Positions 9,848 to 19,446 of a stretch of 64,000 bases of DNA are shown here, piece by piece. The stretch is from positions 62,001-126,000 of the forward strand of contig LVBV01000018.1 of NCBI GenBank assembly GCA_001604565.1. The letters run 5' to 3'. Position 1 is the stretch's first letter; every line of letters starts with the position of its first letter. Under the pieces are notes generated by a model. That model made no database searches. It worked only from the letters and a program-made list of their open reading frames with translations, and was not told where the DNA came from. Position numbers and translations under genes: made by a program. This DNA comes from Puniceicoccales bacterium Verruco_01 (lineage in GTDB: Bacteria; Verrucomicrobiota; Verrucomicrobiia; Opitutales; Oceanipulchritudinaceae).

Positions 9848-12838
9848 TTACCGGGCCGCCTTCACGAGCGCCACGCGCAGGCCCAGATAATTCCAGCGGT
9901 CCGCCGGGACAAAGCTATTGCGCGCCGCGCTGCGTGCCTTGGAAGCACCCTGCTGCCACGCTCCGCCGCGCGCCACGCGGAACTGGCCGGAAGCCGGTCC
10001 CACCGGATCCACCGCATCGCCCGGCGCGTACGGCGCGAACCAGTCGAGGCACCATTCCGCCACGTTCCCGCGCATGTCGAAAAGACCGAAGGCGTTGGCC
10101 TTGAGGGAAGCCACGGTATGCGTCCGGCGGCCCGAATTGGCGGCGGTCCATCCAAAGGCGGCGATATCGGCATCCTTCCCCTCTCCGGCGCGGCAGGCGT
10201 ATTCCCACTGCGCCTCCGTCGGCAGGGAGAATTCATATCCTACGGGCAAAGCCTTCGCGGCGCGGGCGATCTCGCTCAAGCGGTGGCAGAATTCCATCGC
10301 CTCGGCCCAGCTCACCCGTTCAACCGGCGCATCGGCCCCGGCATCCGTGAAGGCACTCGGATTTGACCCCATCACCGCCGCCCACTGCGCCTGTGTGACC
10401 TCGGTTTTTCCGAGCCAGAAGCCCTGCGTGAGGGTGACGTTGTGCGGCGTCTCCGTCGCCTCGCGTCCGATCTCTCCGGATTCGCTCCCCATGCGGAAGG
10501 CGCCGGGAGCAAGCCAGACAAGCGGCAGCGAGCGCCCTCCGGCAAGGAGGATCGCGCCGTCCCTGCCCTCGACGGGCGTCTCTATTTTTTCCAGGTTCGC
10601 AGTCAGTTCCAGAGTGCCGGCGTCAGTCAGCTTCCCGCGCACGGTGGCTGCGGAATACCCCTCGGCGGAGACGGTGAAAAGATAACTTCCCGGCGCGGCG
10701 AGCGGGATCGAAAGCGGGGTCCTGCCGAGGACGCGGCCCGAAGCGTCCGTCACCGTGGCACCCGGCACGTTGCCCGTGACGGTGATCGACCCTCCCGGCG
10801 CGGTCACGGCAAGGTCCCGAGCCTGCGGCGACACCGTCACGCTTTTGCGGAAGGGAGCGATCCCTTCAAAAGAGAACTCGAAAACGTACGTGCCGGTCGG
10901 CAGCTTTTCGAGCACGGCACCTCCCTTGCCTGAAACGGGCGCGGCGTCAGCATCCGCGGGCTTTTCCACGATTTTCCACGCGAGCGGGACGGGGCTCGTC
11001 GCTAGGCGCAGGGTGCCGGTCTGCCGGACAAAGGCGACGGGGCCGAAGTCCGTCATCTCGCCCCGCTTCACGCGAATGGTTTTTTCCAGAGGCTCGCATC
11101 CCTCGCGGGAAAGAATCAGGGAGTGTTTGCCCGCGTCGAGGCCCGCGAGGTCGCCCGCAAGCGGCTTCGGGGCGGATCCGTCGATGGAGAAGGAGGTGCC
11201 CGGGGGAACGTTCCTGAAGGCGATGCCGCCCTTTGCGGGAAGGGCCTGCTCCGTCTTCGGCGCGGGGGAGGAAGGCCCGGAAACCGCAGGGGAGGCGGAA
11301 GCCGGGGACTGGGGAACTGCCGGAGAAGGCGGCGTTCCCGGCGCAGGCATTGACGAAGGCGCCGCCGCTGTCGTCTGTGGGGAAGGCTGTGCGGGAGAAG
11401 ACGGACTGGACGTTTCGCGCGCCGTTTGAGACGCGGGGGGTTCCCGGCGCGGCTCCACGGATTTCTTTTTGGAAAGGTTCACGGCGATCCCGACACCGAC
11501 GGCGAGAAGGACGAGAATCGCACCGACGACAAGGATCGGCAGGAGGGAATTCTTCCTTGACTTGGCCGGAGTCGCAGCAGGCGGAACCGGGGCGGGTGTC
11601 GGGGCCGGAGCAAGCGGGACAGCCGCCGTGACATCGCCGCCCGCAAGGCGCACCTTCGCGAGGGCCTCCAACGCCTCGCCCGCACTCTGGAAGCGATCCT
11701 GCGGCTCCACCTCAAGGCACTTGTCCACCCAGTCGTCCCACGTGGGGGAAAGGCCGGGACAGAGGACGGACACAGCCTTGGCGCGGCCCAGTGGCTTGCG
11801 GCCCGTCAGCATCTGGTAGGCCATGATGCCCACGGCGTAAATGTCGCTCCGCGCGTCCGCACTCCTGCCGAGGCGCACCTCGGGACTCATGTAGTCGAGC
11901 GTGCCGACGAAGGCGGAGTCGTCCCTCATGGCGGAGGCGGCCTGCGGAGTCGTGGCGGCGGGTGCGGATTGTGGCGCGGAAAGAACGGTGGCGTCCTCCG
12001 GGGGCAGTGGCGAAGAGGGCGCGGCGACAACTGTCGCGTCCGCCTCTGGAACCCTTTGCGAGGGAGCCCCGGCATACACGGTGCGGTCGTCAGGAGCGGG
12101 GGCGTTCGCGGGCCCGGCCACGACCGTTGCATCGGCATCTGGGATAGCGGGGCGGACCGGGGAGGCTCCGGCAACCACCGTTGCCTCGCCATCGGCAAAG
12201 CGCGGCGCGGAAGGCGGCGGCGCGACCATCGTCTCGTCGGAGGTGCCCGTGCGATTCTCCGCCACGATGCTCTTGCGGACAAGGTCCTGCACGAAGCCGC
12301 TGTCCATCACGAGGGCGAGGCCAAAGTCGCTGATCTTGAAGTTGCCCTCGGCGGTGCGCAGGATGTTCGCGGGCTTGAGGTCGCGGTGGACGATGCCCTT
12401 CTTGTGCGCGTAGGAAAGACCGTCAAGGATCTCGGAGAGGACCTTGTGCGTCTCGCGCTCGTCGAGCTTGCCGCCGTGAGAGCGCAGGTATTCGGCAAGG
12501 TCGCCGCCCTCCACGAACTCCAGCACCATGTAGTGCCGCCCGCTGTCTACGCCTGCGTTCAGGACGCGCACGATGTTCTGGTTGTTGAGCTGCGCAAGCG
12601 CCCTGCCCTCGATCGTGAAGCGCCGCGTGAAGTCGGGGCTTTTGGAAAGCTCCTGCGGAAGCACCTTGATCGCGCAGGTCTGGTTCAGGATCAGCTGGCG
12701 CGCCTCGTACACCTGGCCCATCGCGCCCGCGCCCAGCATCTTCATGAGGGAATAATCGCCCAACCGGTCCCCGACGGAAAGCACCCGACGGAACGGACCC
12801 GGACTGCCTGCGCTGGACTCCCCGTTATTTCCGTTCAT
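9848..12838 (-). CDS. Transmembrane Ser/Thr protein kinase with PEGA domains and C-terminal FGE-sulfatase (SUMF1-like) domain
   Basis: HRDLKPANIL, DFGLA, GTLDYMSPE kinase motifs; TM LLPILVVGAILVLLAVGVGIAV; two PEGA-like segments; C-terminal FRMGSESGEIGREATETPHNVTLTQGFWLGKTEVTQAQWAAVMG...VARGGAWQQGASKARSAARN. Confidence 0.9.
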   Translation of the reverse strand: MNGNNGESSAGSPGPFRRVLSVGDRLGDYSLMKMLGAGAMGQVYEARQLILNQTCAIKVLPQELSKSPDFTRRFTIEGRALAQLNNQNIVRVLNAGVDSGRHYMVLEFVEGGDLAEYLRSHGGKLDERETHKVLSEILDGLSYAHKKGIVHRDLKPANILRTAEGNFKISDFGLALVMDSGFVQDLVRKSIVAENRTGTSDETMVAPPPSAPRFADGEATVVAGASPVRPAIPDADATVVAGPANAPAPDDRTVYAGAPSQRVPEADATVVAAPSSPLPPEDATVLSAPQSAPAATTPQAASAMRDDSAFVGTLDYMSPEVRLGRSADARSDIYAVGIMAYQMLTGRKPLGRAKAVSVLCPGLSPTWDDWVDKCLEVEPQDRFQSAGEALEALAKVRLAGGDVTAAVPLAPAPTPAPVPPAATPAKSRKNSLLPILVVGAILVLLAVGVGIAVNLSKKKSVEPRREPPASQTARETSSPSSPAQPSPQTTAAAPSSMPAPGTPPSPAVPQSPASASPAVSGPSSPAPKTEQALPAKGGIAFRNVPPGTSFSIDGSAPKPLAGDLAGLDAGKHSLILSREGCEPLEKTIRVKRGEMTDFGPVAFVRQTGTLRLATSPVPLAWKIVEKPADADAAPVSGKGGAVLEKLPTGTYVFEFSFEGIAPFRKSVTVSPQARDLAVTAPGGSITVTGNVPGATVTDASGRVLGRTPLSIPLAAPGSYLFTVSAEGYSAATVRGKLTDAGTLELTANLEKIETPVEGRDGAILLAGGRSLPLVWLAPGAFRMGSESGEIGREATETPHNVTLTQGFWLGKTEVTQAQWAAVMGSNPSAFTDAGADAPVERVSWAEAMEFCHRLSEIARAAKALPVGYEFSLPTEAQWEYACRAGEGKDADIAAFGWTAANSGRRTHTVASLKANAFGLFDMRGNVAEWCLDWFAPYAPGDAVDPVGPASGQFRVARGGAWQQGASKARSAARNSFVPADRWNYLGLRVALVKAAR

Positions 12839-12904
12839 GAACGCGGCGCGATGGAAAGCCGCGCCTCACATTGTACGATTTTATCGGCCAAGCGGAAGTG
12901 CAAA

Positions 12905-12953
12905 GGACGGAGAGTGTACGCAAAGACGCTCCGTCCCTATGCGGAACGGAGCG
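12905..12953 (-). promoter_or_regulatory. Two mutually exclusive hairpins between rpmG and the kinase gene (terminator/antiterminator-like)
   Basis: CTCCGTCC (12929-12936) can pair with GGACGGAG (12905-12912); overlapping CGCTCCGT (12927-12934) can pair with ACGGAGCG (12946-12953). On the - strand each stem is followed by a short T-rich stretch. Confidence 0.5.
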
Positions 12954-12980
12954 CAAAAGTGACAAAAGGACGATCTGGAA

Positions 12981-13151
12981 TTAGTCCTTGATCTCCTTGT
13001 GCAGCGTATGGCGGCGGAGGTACGGATTGTACTTCATCTTCTCGATCTTGGTCTGCTGCTTCTTCTTGTCGCGCTCGGTCATGTAACGGGAAGGACGCTT
13101 GCCCTCCTTGCGCGCTTCAGTGCATTCGATGATGACGGTTTCCCTAGGCAT
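12981..13151 (-). CDS. rpmG: 50S ribosomal protein bL33
   Basis: MPRETVIIECTEARKEGKRPSRYMTERDKKKQQTKIEKMKYNPYLRRHTLHKEIKD. Confidence 0.93.
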   Translation of the reverse strand: MPRETVIIECTEARKEGKRPSRYMTERDKKKQQTKIEKMKYNPYLRRHTLHKEIKD

Positions 13152-13230
13152 GGCTGTAAATGGATTGGAAAGGTTGGAATGTGTCCCGTGAGGAAGGCTG
13201 TGGCAAGAAAAAACTCCCGTGAGCCTGACT

Positions 13231-13734
13231 TCAGGGAACGTTTGCCGGTTGCGGCCCCGGGTTGTCTCGCTCATTGCCGTCAGGTGCGTCCGCAGCTTGC
13301 TTCCGATACTTTTCCGCATCCTGTTCTGAAAGCTCGGTGAGTGCCTCGTTGCGGAGTTCGACCCATCCTCCCGATCTCTGTGTATCTTCCTCCCATTTTC
13401 CGTTCTTTTTCACAAAATAGAGCGTGATGCCATGAAGCGGGTTGGAACGCTCCACCATCTCAACTTCCACATCCCCGTTTCCCCGGACAACGGCCTGCCG
13501 AAAGCGATGTTCCGCATGTGCCGCCAATTGCCTCCGGATCGCCCTCCACTCCGCAAGCCGGAGGGTAAACACGGACGGGCTTTCGATATACACCTTGTCC
13601 GTGCACCACCCCAACCAATGCGGGTCCGAAGTCGGGCCTGCACATCCGCCGAATGCCATCTCCATCACAAGAAGGCAGATAGCTGCACAAGCAGTTATTT
13701 TTCCACGGAGATGAATTACCGATACCCTCTTCAC
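13231..13734 (-). CDS. Hypothetical lipoprotein
   Basis: Signal peptide ending in a lipobox-like FGGC; no family recognised. Confidence 0.6.
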   Translation of the reverse strand: MKRVSVIHLRGKITACAAICLLVMEMAFGGCAGPTSDPHWLGWCTDKVYIESPSVFTLRLAEWRAIRRQLAAHAEHRFRQAVVRGNGDVEVEMVERSNPLHGITLYFVKKNGKWEEDTQRSGGWVELRNEALTELSEQDAEKYRKQAADAPDGNERDNPGPQPANVP

Positions 13735-13782
13735 CTCGAAGCTCTCTTCTTCTCTTCAGGATAGGCGTGCGAAGCCAGCCGC

Positions 13783-13846
13783 AAGGGCGGAGCCCTTCCC
13801 GATGCATCCGCAGATGCATCGGAGGGTGCAGGGCGTTCCGCCCTGC
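13783..13846. repeat. Three consecutive perfect hairpins between rho and the lipoprotein gene
   Basis: AAGGGC-GGA-GCCCTT (13783-13797), CCGATGCATC-CGCA-GATGCATCGG (13799-13822), GCAGGGCG-TTC-CGCCCTGC (13828-13846). Confidence 0.8.
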
Positions 13847-16312
13847 CTAGCGGTTGAGGCCCATGAGGAACTCGATGTTTGTCTTGGTCTTCTTGACACG
13901 GGTGATGAGCATTTCCATCGCGTCGGGGCTCGGCACGCCCTTCATCGCGCGGCGCAGGCCGTACACCTTCACCATTTCGTCGGGATGGTAGAGGAGTTCC
14001 TCCTTGCGCGTGCCGGATTTTTCCAGGTTGATCGCCGGGAAGATGCGCTTGTTGACGAGTTCGCGGTCCAGCACGAGTTCCATGTTGCCGGTGCCCTTGA
14101 ACTCCTCAAAAATCACCTCGTCCATGCGGCTGCCGGTCTCCACGAGCGCCGTGCCGAGGATCGTCAGGCTGCCGCCACCCTCGATGTTGCGGGCGCTGCC
14201 GAAGAACCTCTTGGGCTTCTGCATGGCAGTGGCCTCGACGCCGCCGGAAAGAATCTTGCCGCTGTTCCCGGCAAGGGCGTTGTAGGCCCTCGCAAGGCGC
14301 GTGATGGAGTCGAGCAGGATCACGACGTGGCGACCGACCTCCACCATGCGGCGGGCTTTTTCGATCACCATCTCCGCCGCGTGGACGTGGCTTTCCGCGT
14401 TTTCGTCGAAGGTGGAGGCGACGACCTCGCCCTTGACGATCTGGCGGCGGAAGTCCGTGACTTCCTCGGGGCGCTCGTCCACGAGGAGCACGATCAGGTG
14501 GCTCTCGGGATTGTTGCGCATGATGGCGTTGGCGATCCCCTGCTGGAGGATCGTCTTGCCGGTGCGCGGCGGCGCGACGATCAGGCCGCGCTGGCCCTTG
14601 CCGACGGGCGTCAAAAGGTCCACAACGCGCATGGAGACGTTGTCCCACTTGACGTCGGGGCTCGTCTCCAGAAGGAAGCGTTCCGTCGGATAGTACGGCG
14701 TCAGCTCCTCGAAAATGGTCGTCTGGAGGTTCATTGCCGGGTCGCGGCCCATGATCGTCTCCACGGTGAGGAGGACCGGGCAGTTCTCCTTGTTGCCGTC
14801 GAGGGTCAGATCCTTGCGCGGGGGTTGGAGCTGGCCCCTCACGATATGGCCGCGCTTGAGGCCCCAGCGCTTCATCGTCACCTTGGGGACGAAGGCGCAG
14901 AGCGGCTTCACACGGTAACTGTCGTGCGTGTAGGTGAGAAGACCCCACCCGTCCTGCGAGACTTCCACCACGCCCTCGGCGGTGATCGGCCTCTTCGCCT
15001 CCCACGCGGCGTTCAGGATCTGCTCGACGAGCGCCGAGCGCAGCGGCATGCCCTCAACGGGAAGAGCGAATTCCACCTTCGCGCGGGTGATGACGTCGTG
15101 AATGTTACCCGTCAAGAGCGCGACAAGGTCCACGGCATCGCCGCCGCCCTGATGCTCCGCCGCAACGGCTTCCATCGCCGCGGGATCGCGCAGGGCCTCA
15201 AGTTCCGGGAGGTCGCCCACCTCGATAAAGGAATTATCCTCGCGCGGGGCGAAGTCACTGCGGCGCGGCCTCTGGCTCCATCCGCCGTGCTGCGAGGCGC
15301 CGTTCTGGGACTGAGGACGCTGGGGAGCGGACTGCTGGGTCTGCGGGTAATTGCCCTGCTGGTGAGCGCCGCCCTGCTGGTACTGCTGGTATTTCTGCTG
15401 TTTTTTCAGCTTGAACTTCTGGCGCTTGGAAAGGTGCCGGTCGTTGAAATTGCCCTGACCGTATCCCTGATTGCCGTAACCCTGACGGTAACCGCCCTGA
15501 TCGCGGCGCTGGCCCCGGTCCTGCCCCTCGCCGCGATTCTCGCGGGAGTCGCCCTCGCCCTCCTCGTCGCGGCCCGAATCATCGCCTTCCTCGCGGCCGC
15601 GGTCCTCCTCGTCGGAGGCATCCTCCGCGCGCTCGGCGTTGCCGTCACCTTCATCGCGGTCGTCGCCGGAATCCTCCGCGTCGTCGCGGCGTTCGTCGGA
15701 ATCCTCAGCACGGTCGGCGGAAGGCTCGCGGGAATCGTCCTCGCGGGAACCATCGCGATCCTCGCTCTCCCGGGTTTCGCGCGCAGGCTCGGAATCCTCG
15801 CCCCGATCGTCGCGGGATTCCTCCCTCGGCGCGTCACGACCGGTCTCCGCAAAACCGCCGGAGCGGAAATCGTCGCGCCCGAAGCGGGAGGAACGCCTGC
15901 GGCGGCTGTCGCCTTCGCGATCGGCGGGAACCTCCCTTTGGGGTACCTCGCGGACCGGCTCCGGAGCGGGCGCGACCTCATCGGCATCGCTCGAAAAACT
16001 CGTCGGAACATCCTCCACCGGGCGGCGCGGGACGACAATCTGCGGGACGATCCTCGGCGGGGCCAGTTCGTCGCCCACTTCGTCCGCGATCTGCGGCACG
16101 GGGGTGGCGGGGGCCTCCTCGGAAGGTGCGTCCTCCGCGCGGCGGCGGCGCGGGCGCGGCGCCGGGGTGACGGACAGGCCCTCGTAAACCACGGTCGACT
16201 CCGCCGGATTCTTGCGCGGGGTGCGGCGTGCGTTGCGACGCGCCTTGGGCGCGGCGGGTGCGGGAGCGGATTCGCCCTGTGTGCTGGGACTGTCCAGATT
16301 CTCGTCGGTCAT
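13847..16312 (-). CDS. rho: Transcription termination factor Rho with long low-complexity N-terminal extension
   Basis: Core with [105 protein letters not shown]. Confidence 0.95.
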   Translation of the reverse strand: MTDENLDSPSTQGESAPAPAAPKARRNARRTPRKNPAESTVVYEGLSVTPAPRPRRRRAEDAPSEEAPATPVPQIADEVGDELAPPRIVPQIVVPRRPVEDVPTSFSSDADEVAPAPEPVREVPQREVPADREGDSRRRRSSRFGRDDFRSGGFAETGRDAPREESRDDRGEDSEPARETRESEDRDGSREDDSREPSADRAEDSDERRDDAEDSGDDRDEGDGNAERAEDASDEEDRGREEGDDSGRDEEGEGDSRENRGEGQDRGQRRDQGGYRQGYGNQGYGQGNFNDRHLSKRQKFKLKKQQKYQQYQQGGAHQQGNYPQTQQSAPQRPQSQNGASQHGGWSQRPRRSDFAPREDNSFIEVGDLPELEALRDPAAMEAVAAEHQGGGDAVDLVALLTGNIHDVITRAKVEFALPVEGMPLRSALVEQILNAAWEAKRPITAEGVVEVSQDGWGLLTYTHDSYRVKPLCAFVPKVTMKRWGLKRGHIVRGQLQPPRKDLTLDGNKENCPVLLTVETIMGRDPAMNLQTTIFEELTPYYPTERFLLETSPDVKWDNVSMRVVDLLTPVGKGQRGLIVAPPRTGKTILQQGIANAIMRNNPESHLIVLLVDERPEEVTDFRRQIVKGEVVASTFDENAESHVHAAEMVIEKARRMVEVGRHVVILLDSITRLARAYNALAGNSGKILSGGVEATAMQKPKRFFGSARNIEGGGSLTILGTALVETGSRMDEVIFEEFKGTGNMELVLDRELVNKRIFPAINLEKSGTRKEELLYHPDEMVKVYGLRRAMKGVPSPDAMEMLITRVKKTKTNIEFLMGLNR

Positions 16313-16414
16313 ATCGGGTACTGAAAAAGGGATAACGTTGTGAAAGTGCGTCGAAACGCCTAGAAAAAACGAGCGCGCCCAATCGGTGGAAACGCGCCTT
16401 GCGCGAAGGGAGGG

Positions 16415-16990
16415 TTACTGCGCCTGACGGATGAAATGGGCAACCTGTGCCCGCGTGAAATCCTTGTTGCCGTTATTCGAGATCACGGCATCGGCCAGAA
16501 GCTCCTTCCGGGCAAGCGGCATCTGTCTTGCCATCCTTGCGAGCGCATCGCTCCTGCCAACGCCTCTTTGGGCAAGACGCACCAGTTGCGTCTCTGCCGC
16601 AGTGCTTACACAAACGGAAATCCCGAAGAGTTTTTCAAGATTTTTCTCGAATAGAAGCGGGATTTCAACGATGACGGGCCGGTTTCCGGCTGCGGCGAGG
16701 GCCCCCTCCCACCCCGCTCGGATGCGTGGATGGAGAATTGCCTCCAGCTTCGCGAGGGCCTCCTTGTCGTGAAACACCCTGCGCGCCACCTCCGCACGGT
16801 TCACAGAGCCCTCCGGCAGGATCGCCCCTTCGCCGAAGAGTTCCCGCACGGCGTCAATCGTTCCCGCGTCGCGCGTGAGAAGCTCGCGCGCGATCGCGTC
16901 GCAATCGACGGTGAGCCACCCCGCCTCGCCAAAGAGGGACAGGACAAAGCTCTTGCCGCAGCCGATGCCGCCTGTGAGCGCAACCTTCAT
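16415..16990 (-). CDS. coaE: Dephospho-CoA kinase
   Basis: MKVALTGGIGCGKSFVLSLFGEAGWLTVDCDAIARELL; length and motifs fit CoaE. Confidence 0.92.
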   Translation of the reverse strand: MKVALTGGIGCGKSFVLSLFGEAGWLTVDCDAIARELLTRDAGTIDAVRELFGEGAILPEGSVNRAEVARRVFHDKEALAKLEAILHPRIRAGWEGALAAAGNRPVIVEIPLLFEKNLEKLFGISVCVSTAAETQLVRLAQRGVGRSDALARMARQMPLARKELLADAVISNNGNKDFTRAQVAHFIRQAQ

Positions 16991-17036
16991 CGCGATGACT
17001 CCTATTCTCCCGAACCCGCCGCCGCGAGAAAGAAAC

Positions 17037-18872
17037 CTACAGCGCCGGGGCGAAGCGCCAGAACGTTTCCGCCGCCGGAAGGGGCTCCTCCACGAGGATG
17101 ACGCCACCGTCGCCCGCATACAGGGTGCTGCCCACGTCGCTCCATTTCGCCAGATCCGCACTCTTCTGCAAGTGATAGGTGACGCCGGGGGCGGTGCGGA
17201 AATACAGACGCAGCTTTCCTGCCCCCGCGTCGCGCTCCATGCGGAAGGAGGGCACGTCGGGATCGGCCAGGACAAAATGAAGAACGCAGTGCGCCGGGAG
17301 GGTGTAGGAGAAAGCGTTGCCGGAAATCGCCGCAATGGGAGTCTTTTCCGAGAGCGCCGCCCCGCCCGCTTCGGAAAAACCGAACACCCTTGCCGATTCA
17401 AACACGCGCGCGGAGTCGGCCAGGGTGACATTCGCCACCTGCGCCGACGCCGTCTTGTTGATGAGGATCAGATGCAGGCGGCCCGTCGCGCTCTCCCGAG
17501 CCGCGTAGGCGGAGTATCCCGCCACGTCCGGATTTTCCACCGGCAGCGAAAGCTCGCCAAACGTCCCGCCCCGCCCGTCATAGTTGAGAAAAATGTTGAA
17601 CGCAGGCACGACAAAGCCCTCCAGCGTCCCCCAGTAGGTGGCCAAGTACGCGCCGTGCCGTCCGAGAATGCCGAGCAGGTCCGCCTGCGCCAGTCCGCCG
17701 CTGTAACCGAAGTGTCCGCCGAAGTCGTATTCCGTAAGGCTGATGCGCGTTCCGGGATAGTACTCGTCGATCGACTCCTTCAGGCGCGGCAGAAGGCGGA
17801 TCGGACCGTAGGTGGACCACTGAGTGATCCAGCTCGTCTCGGTGTAGGATTCGTCCCACAGGGAGCGCGGGGCCTGCATGCGCGCCTCGGACACGCCGGG
17901 CGATGTATCGCTTCCGGTGATGCGGGTGGCGACGCCGGAGGCGTTGTTCCCCTGCGCCTCGGGATAGTAGTGCAGGTCCAGAACGTCCAGAAGCCGTTTC
18001 CCCTCCGCGTCCGAAGCCTGCTTCATCTTCGCGAGGTAGTACGAAACAAACCACGGGTACGTGGAAGAGTAATCGTCCCAGTCCGGCGCACCCTGAAGGT
18101 TCATGAACGCGGACCATCCGTAAAGAACGGGACCGAAGACCAGGGCGTCGCCGTCCAGAGTCTTCACAACATGCGCCGCAGCGACGTTGCGGGAAACCAG
18201 CTCCGAGCACCGCACCGGATTGGGATGGATGCGCGGATGCGTGGAAGACCAGAGTCCCGGCTCGTTGTCCAGACAGTAGCCGAGGACGCCACCCTGCGAA
18301 GCGCTTCCGTAGCGGGAAAGGAGGAAGTTCACTTCCTCGTCGAGATAGACATAGCCGTCGCTCGTGTCCGGAGTGGTGGAAAGCGGCGTCGCCTTCTGCA
18401 CGAGCACCGCCTTCCAGCGGGAGCTGGGCGCGGTCTGGGCCTCGCTCACGGTGCCGTTCTTGTCCGCGGCCACGTACCCGGCAAGAGGCAGGGTCATGAC
18501 GCTGCGGGCTCCGGCGACGCGGGCGGAGTCGATCGACATGGTAAGCACGATCCCCGGCACGGACTGCTGCGCGTACGGCAGCGAGCTCACAAGATAATTG
18601 TCGCTACTATGATACCAGTCGCTCCCGGCGTTGGAAGCGTTGTTCTCCCAGTTGTAACCGGTCATGCGGTTACCGCCCTGACGCTCCACCGGGACGGGTA
18701 CGCTGCGGTCGCCCTGCGCGGCCCAGTCGTTGCAGCCGTACACATACGGACTGATCGGAACCGGCGTTGCGGAGAGATCGACGGAAAAGTCCACAGCCCG
18801 GCAAATCACGGGGAAAACCGACAGCACAGAGGAAGAAACGCAGACGCACCGGAAAAATGGGGATGCCTTCAT
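17037..18872 (-). CDS. Secreted glycoside hydrolase, GH44-like (endoglucanase/xyloglucanase family)
   Basis: Signal peptide; VERQGGNRMTGYNWENNASNAGSDW, LGYCLDNEPGLWSSTHPRIHP, ISLTEYDFGG motifs. Confidence 0.82.
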   Translation of the reverse strand: MKASPFFRCVCVSSSVLSVFPVICRAVDFSVDLSATPVPISPYVYGCNDWAAQGDRSVPVPVERQGGNRMTGYNWENNASNAGSDWYHSSDNYLVSSLPYAQQSVPGIVLTMSIDSARVAGARSVMTLPLAGYVAADKNGTVSEAQTAPSSRWKAVLVQKATPLSTTPDTSDGYVYLDEEVNFLLSRYGSASQGGVLGYCLDNEPGLWSSTHPRIHPNPVRCSELVSRNVAAAHVVKTLDGDALVFGPVLYGWSAFMNLQGAPDWDDYSSTYPWFVSYYLAKMKQASDAEGKRLLDVLDLHYYPEAQGNNASGVATRITGSDTSPGVSEARMQAPRSLWDESYTETSWITQWSTYGPIRLLPRLKESIDEYYPGTRISLTEYDFGGHFGYSGGLAQADLLGILGRHGAYLATYWGTLEGFVVPAFNIFLNYDGRGGTFGELSLPVENPDVAGYSAYAARESATGRLHLILINKTASAQVANVTLADSARVFESARVFGFSEAGGAALSEKTPIAAISGNAFSYTLPAHCVLHFVLADPDVPSFRMERDAGAGKLRLYFRTAPGVTYHLQKSADLAKWSDVGSTLYAGDGGVILVEEPLPAAETFWRFAPAL

Positions 18873-18947
18873 GGAGTCGTGGGGTTTTCCACAATCTGCG
18901 CCAAAGAGGCGCAAAGTCAAAACCCTCTCTGCGGGCGACAGGCGATA

Positions 18948-19427
18948 TTATCGCGCGTTTTGCACATACTCCAGTTTTCCGCCGGGAGCGAGCCTCCGGT
19001 AATAGCAGGTCTTCCGCGTGGCGCCGTCCGCATCCTTTGTGTGGCACACGCCTCCCTTGCGCGGACGGACGAGGTAGAGGAGGGAATTCTGCTCGCAGTT
19101 GACGCGCACGTCCACGAGGTCCAGGGCGTCGCCGCTCGACGCCCCCTTCACCCACAACTCGCGCCGACTCGTGCTCCAGAAGACGGCGATCTTGTCCGCG
19201 AGTGTCTTTTCCAGCGCCTCGCGGTCGGCATACGCAAGGGTCAGCACCGCCATAGTATCGGCATCCTGCACGACGACGGGCAGCACGGCCCGCCCGCAAG
19301 CGGCGACCTTCGCCAGCTTGTCAAAGTCCAGCTTCTCGGCAAGGCCCTCCTCGATCTCGCGGTTCATGGAACGCAGGATGGCCGCGGGATCGGAAAGAGG
19401 CAAGTCCGGCTCTTGCCACGCAACCAT
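18948..19427 (-). CDS. hisI: Phosphoribosyl-AMP cyclohydrolase
   Basis: LDFDKLAKVAACGRAVLPVVVQDADTMAVLTLAYADREAL...FWSTSRRELWVKGASSGDALDLVDVRVNCEQNSLLYLV...CHT...TCYYR. Confidence 0.92.
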   Translation of the reverse strand: MVAWQEPDLPLSDPAAILRSMNREIEEGLAEKLDFDKLAKVAACGRAVLPVVVQDADTMAVLTLAYADREALEKTLADKIAVFWSTSRRELWVKGASSGDALDLVDVRVNCEQNSLLYLVRPRKGGVCHTKDADGATRKTCYYRRLAPGGKLEYVQNAR

Positions 19428-19446
19428 TCGGCCTTATTCTGAAATC

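Noticed and set aside
9848-10240. FGE/C-type-lectin C-terminus as a diversity-generating retroelement target
   Set aside because: No reverse transcriptase, no template repeat and no second copy of this segment seen in the window.
13802-16324. 840-aa + strand ORF covering all of rho
   Set aside because: It is antisense to a fully convincing Rho protein; GC-rich codon bias leaves the opposite frame open. The hydrophobic repeat-like stretch mirrors the D/E/R-rich rho N-terminus.
16875-19442. 855-aa + strand ORF
   Set aside because: Spans the antisense of coaE, the GH44-like gene and hisI; crosses several real genes and has no recognisable domain.
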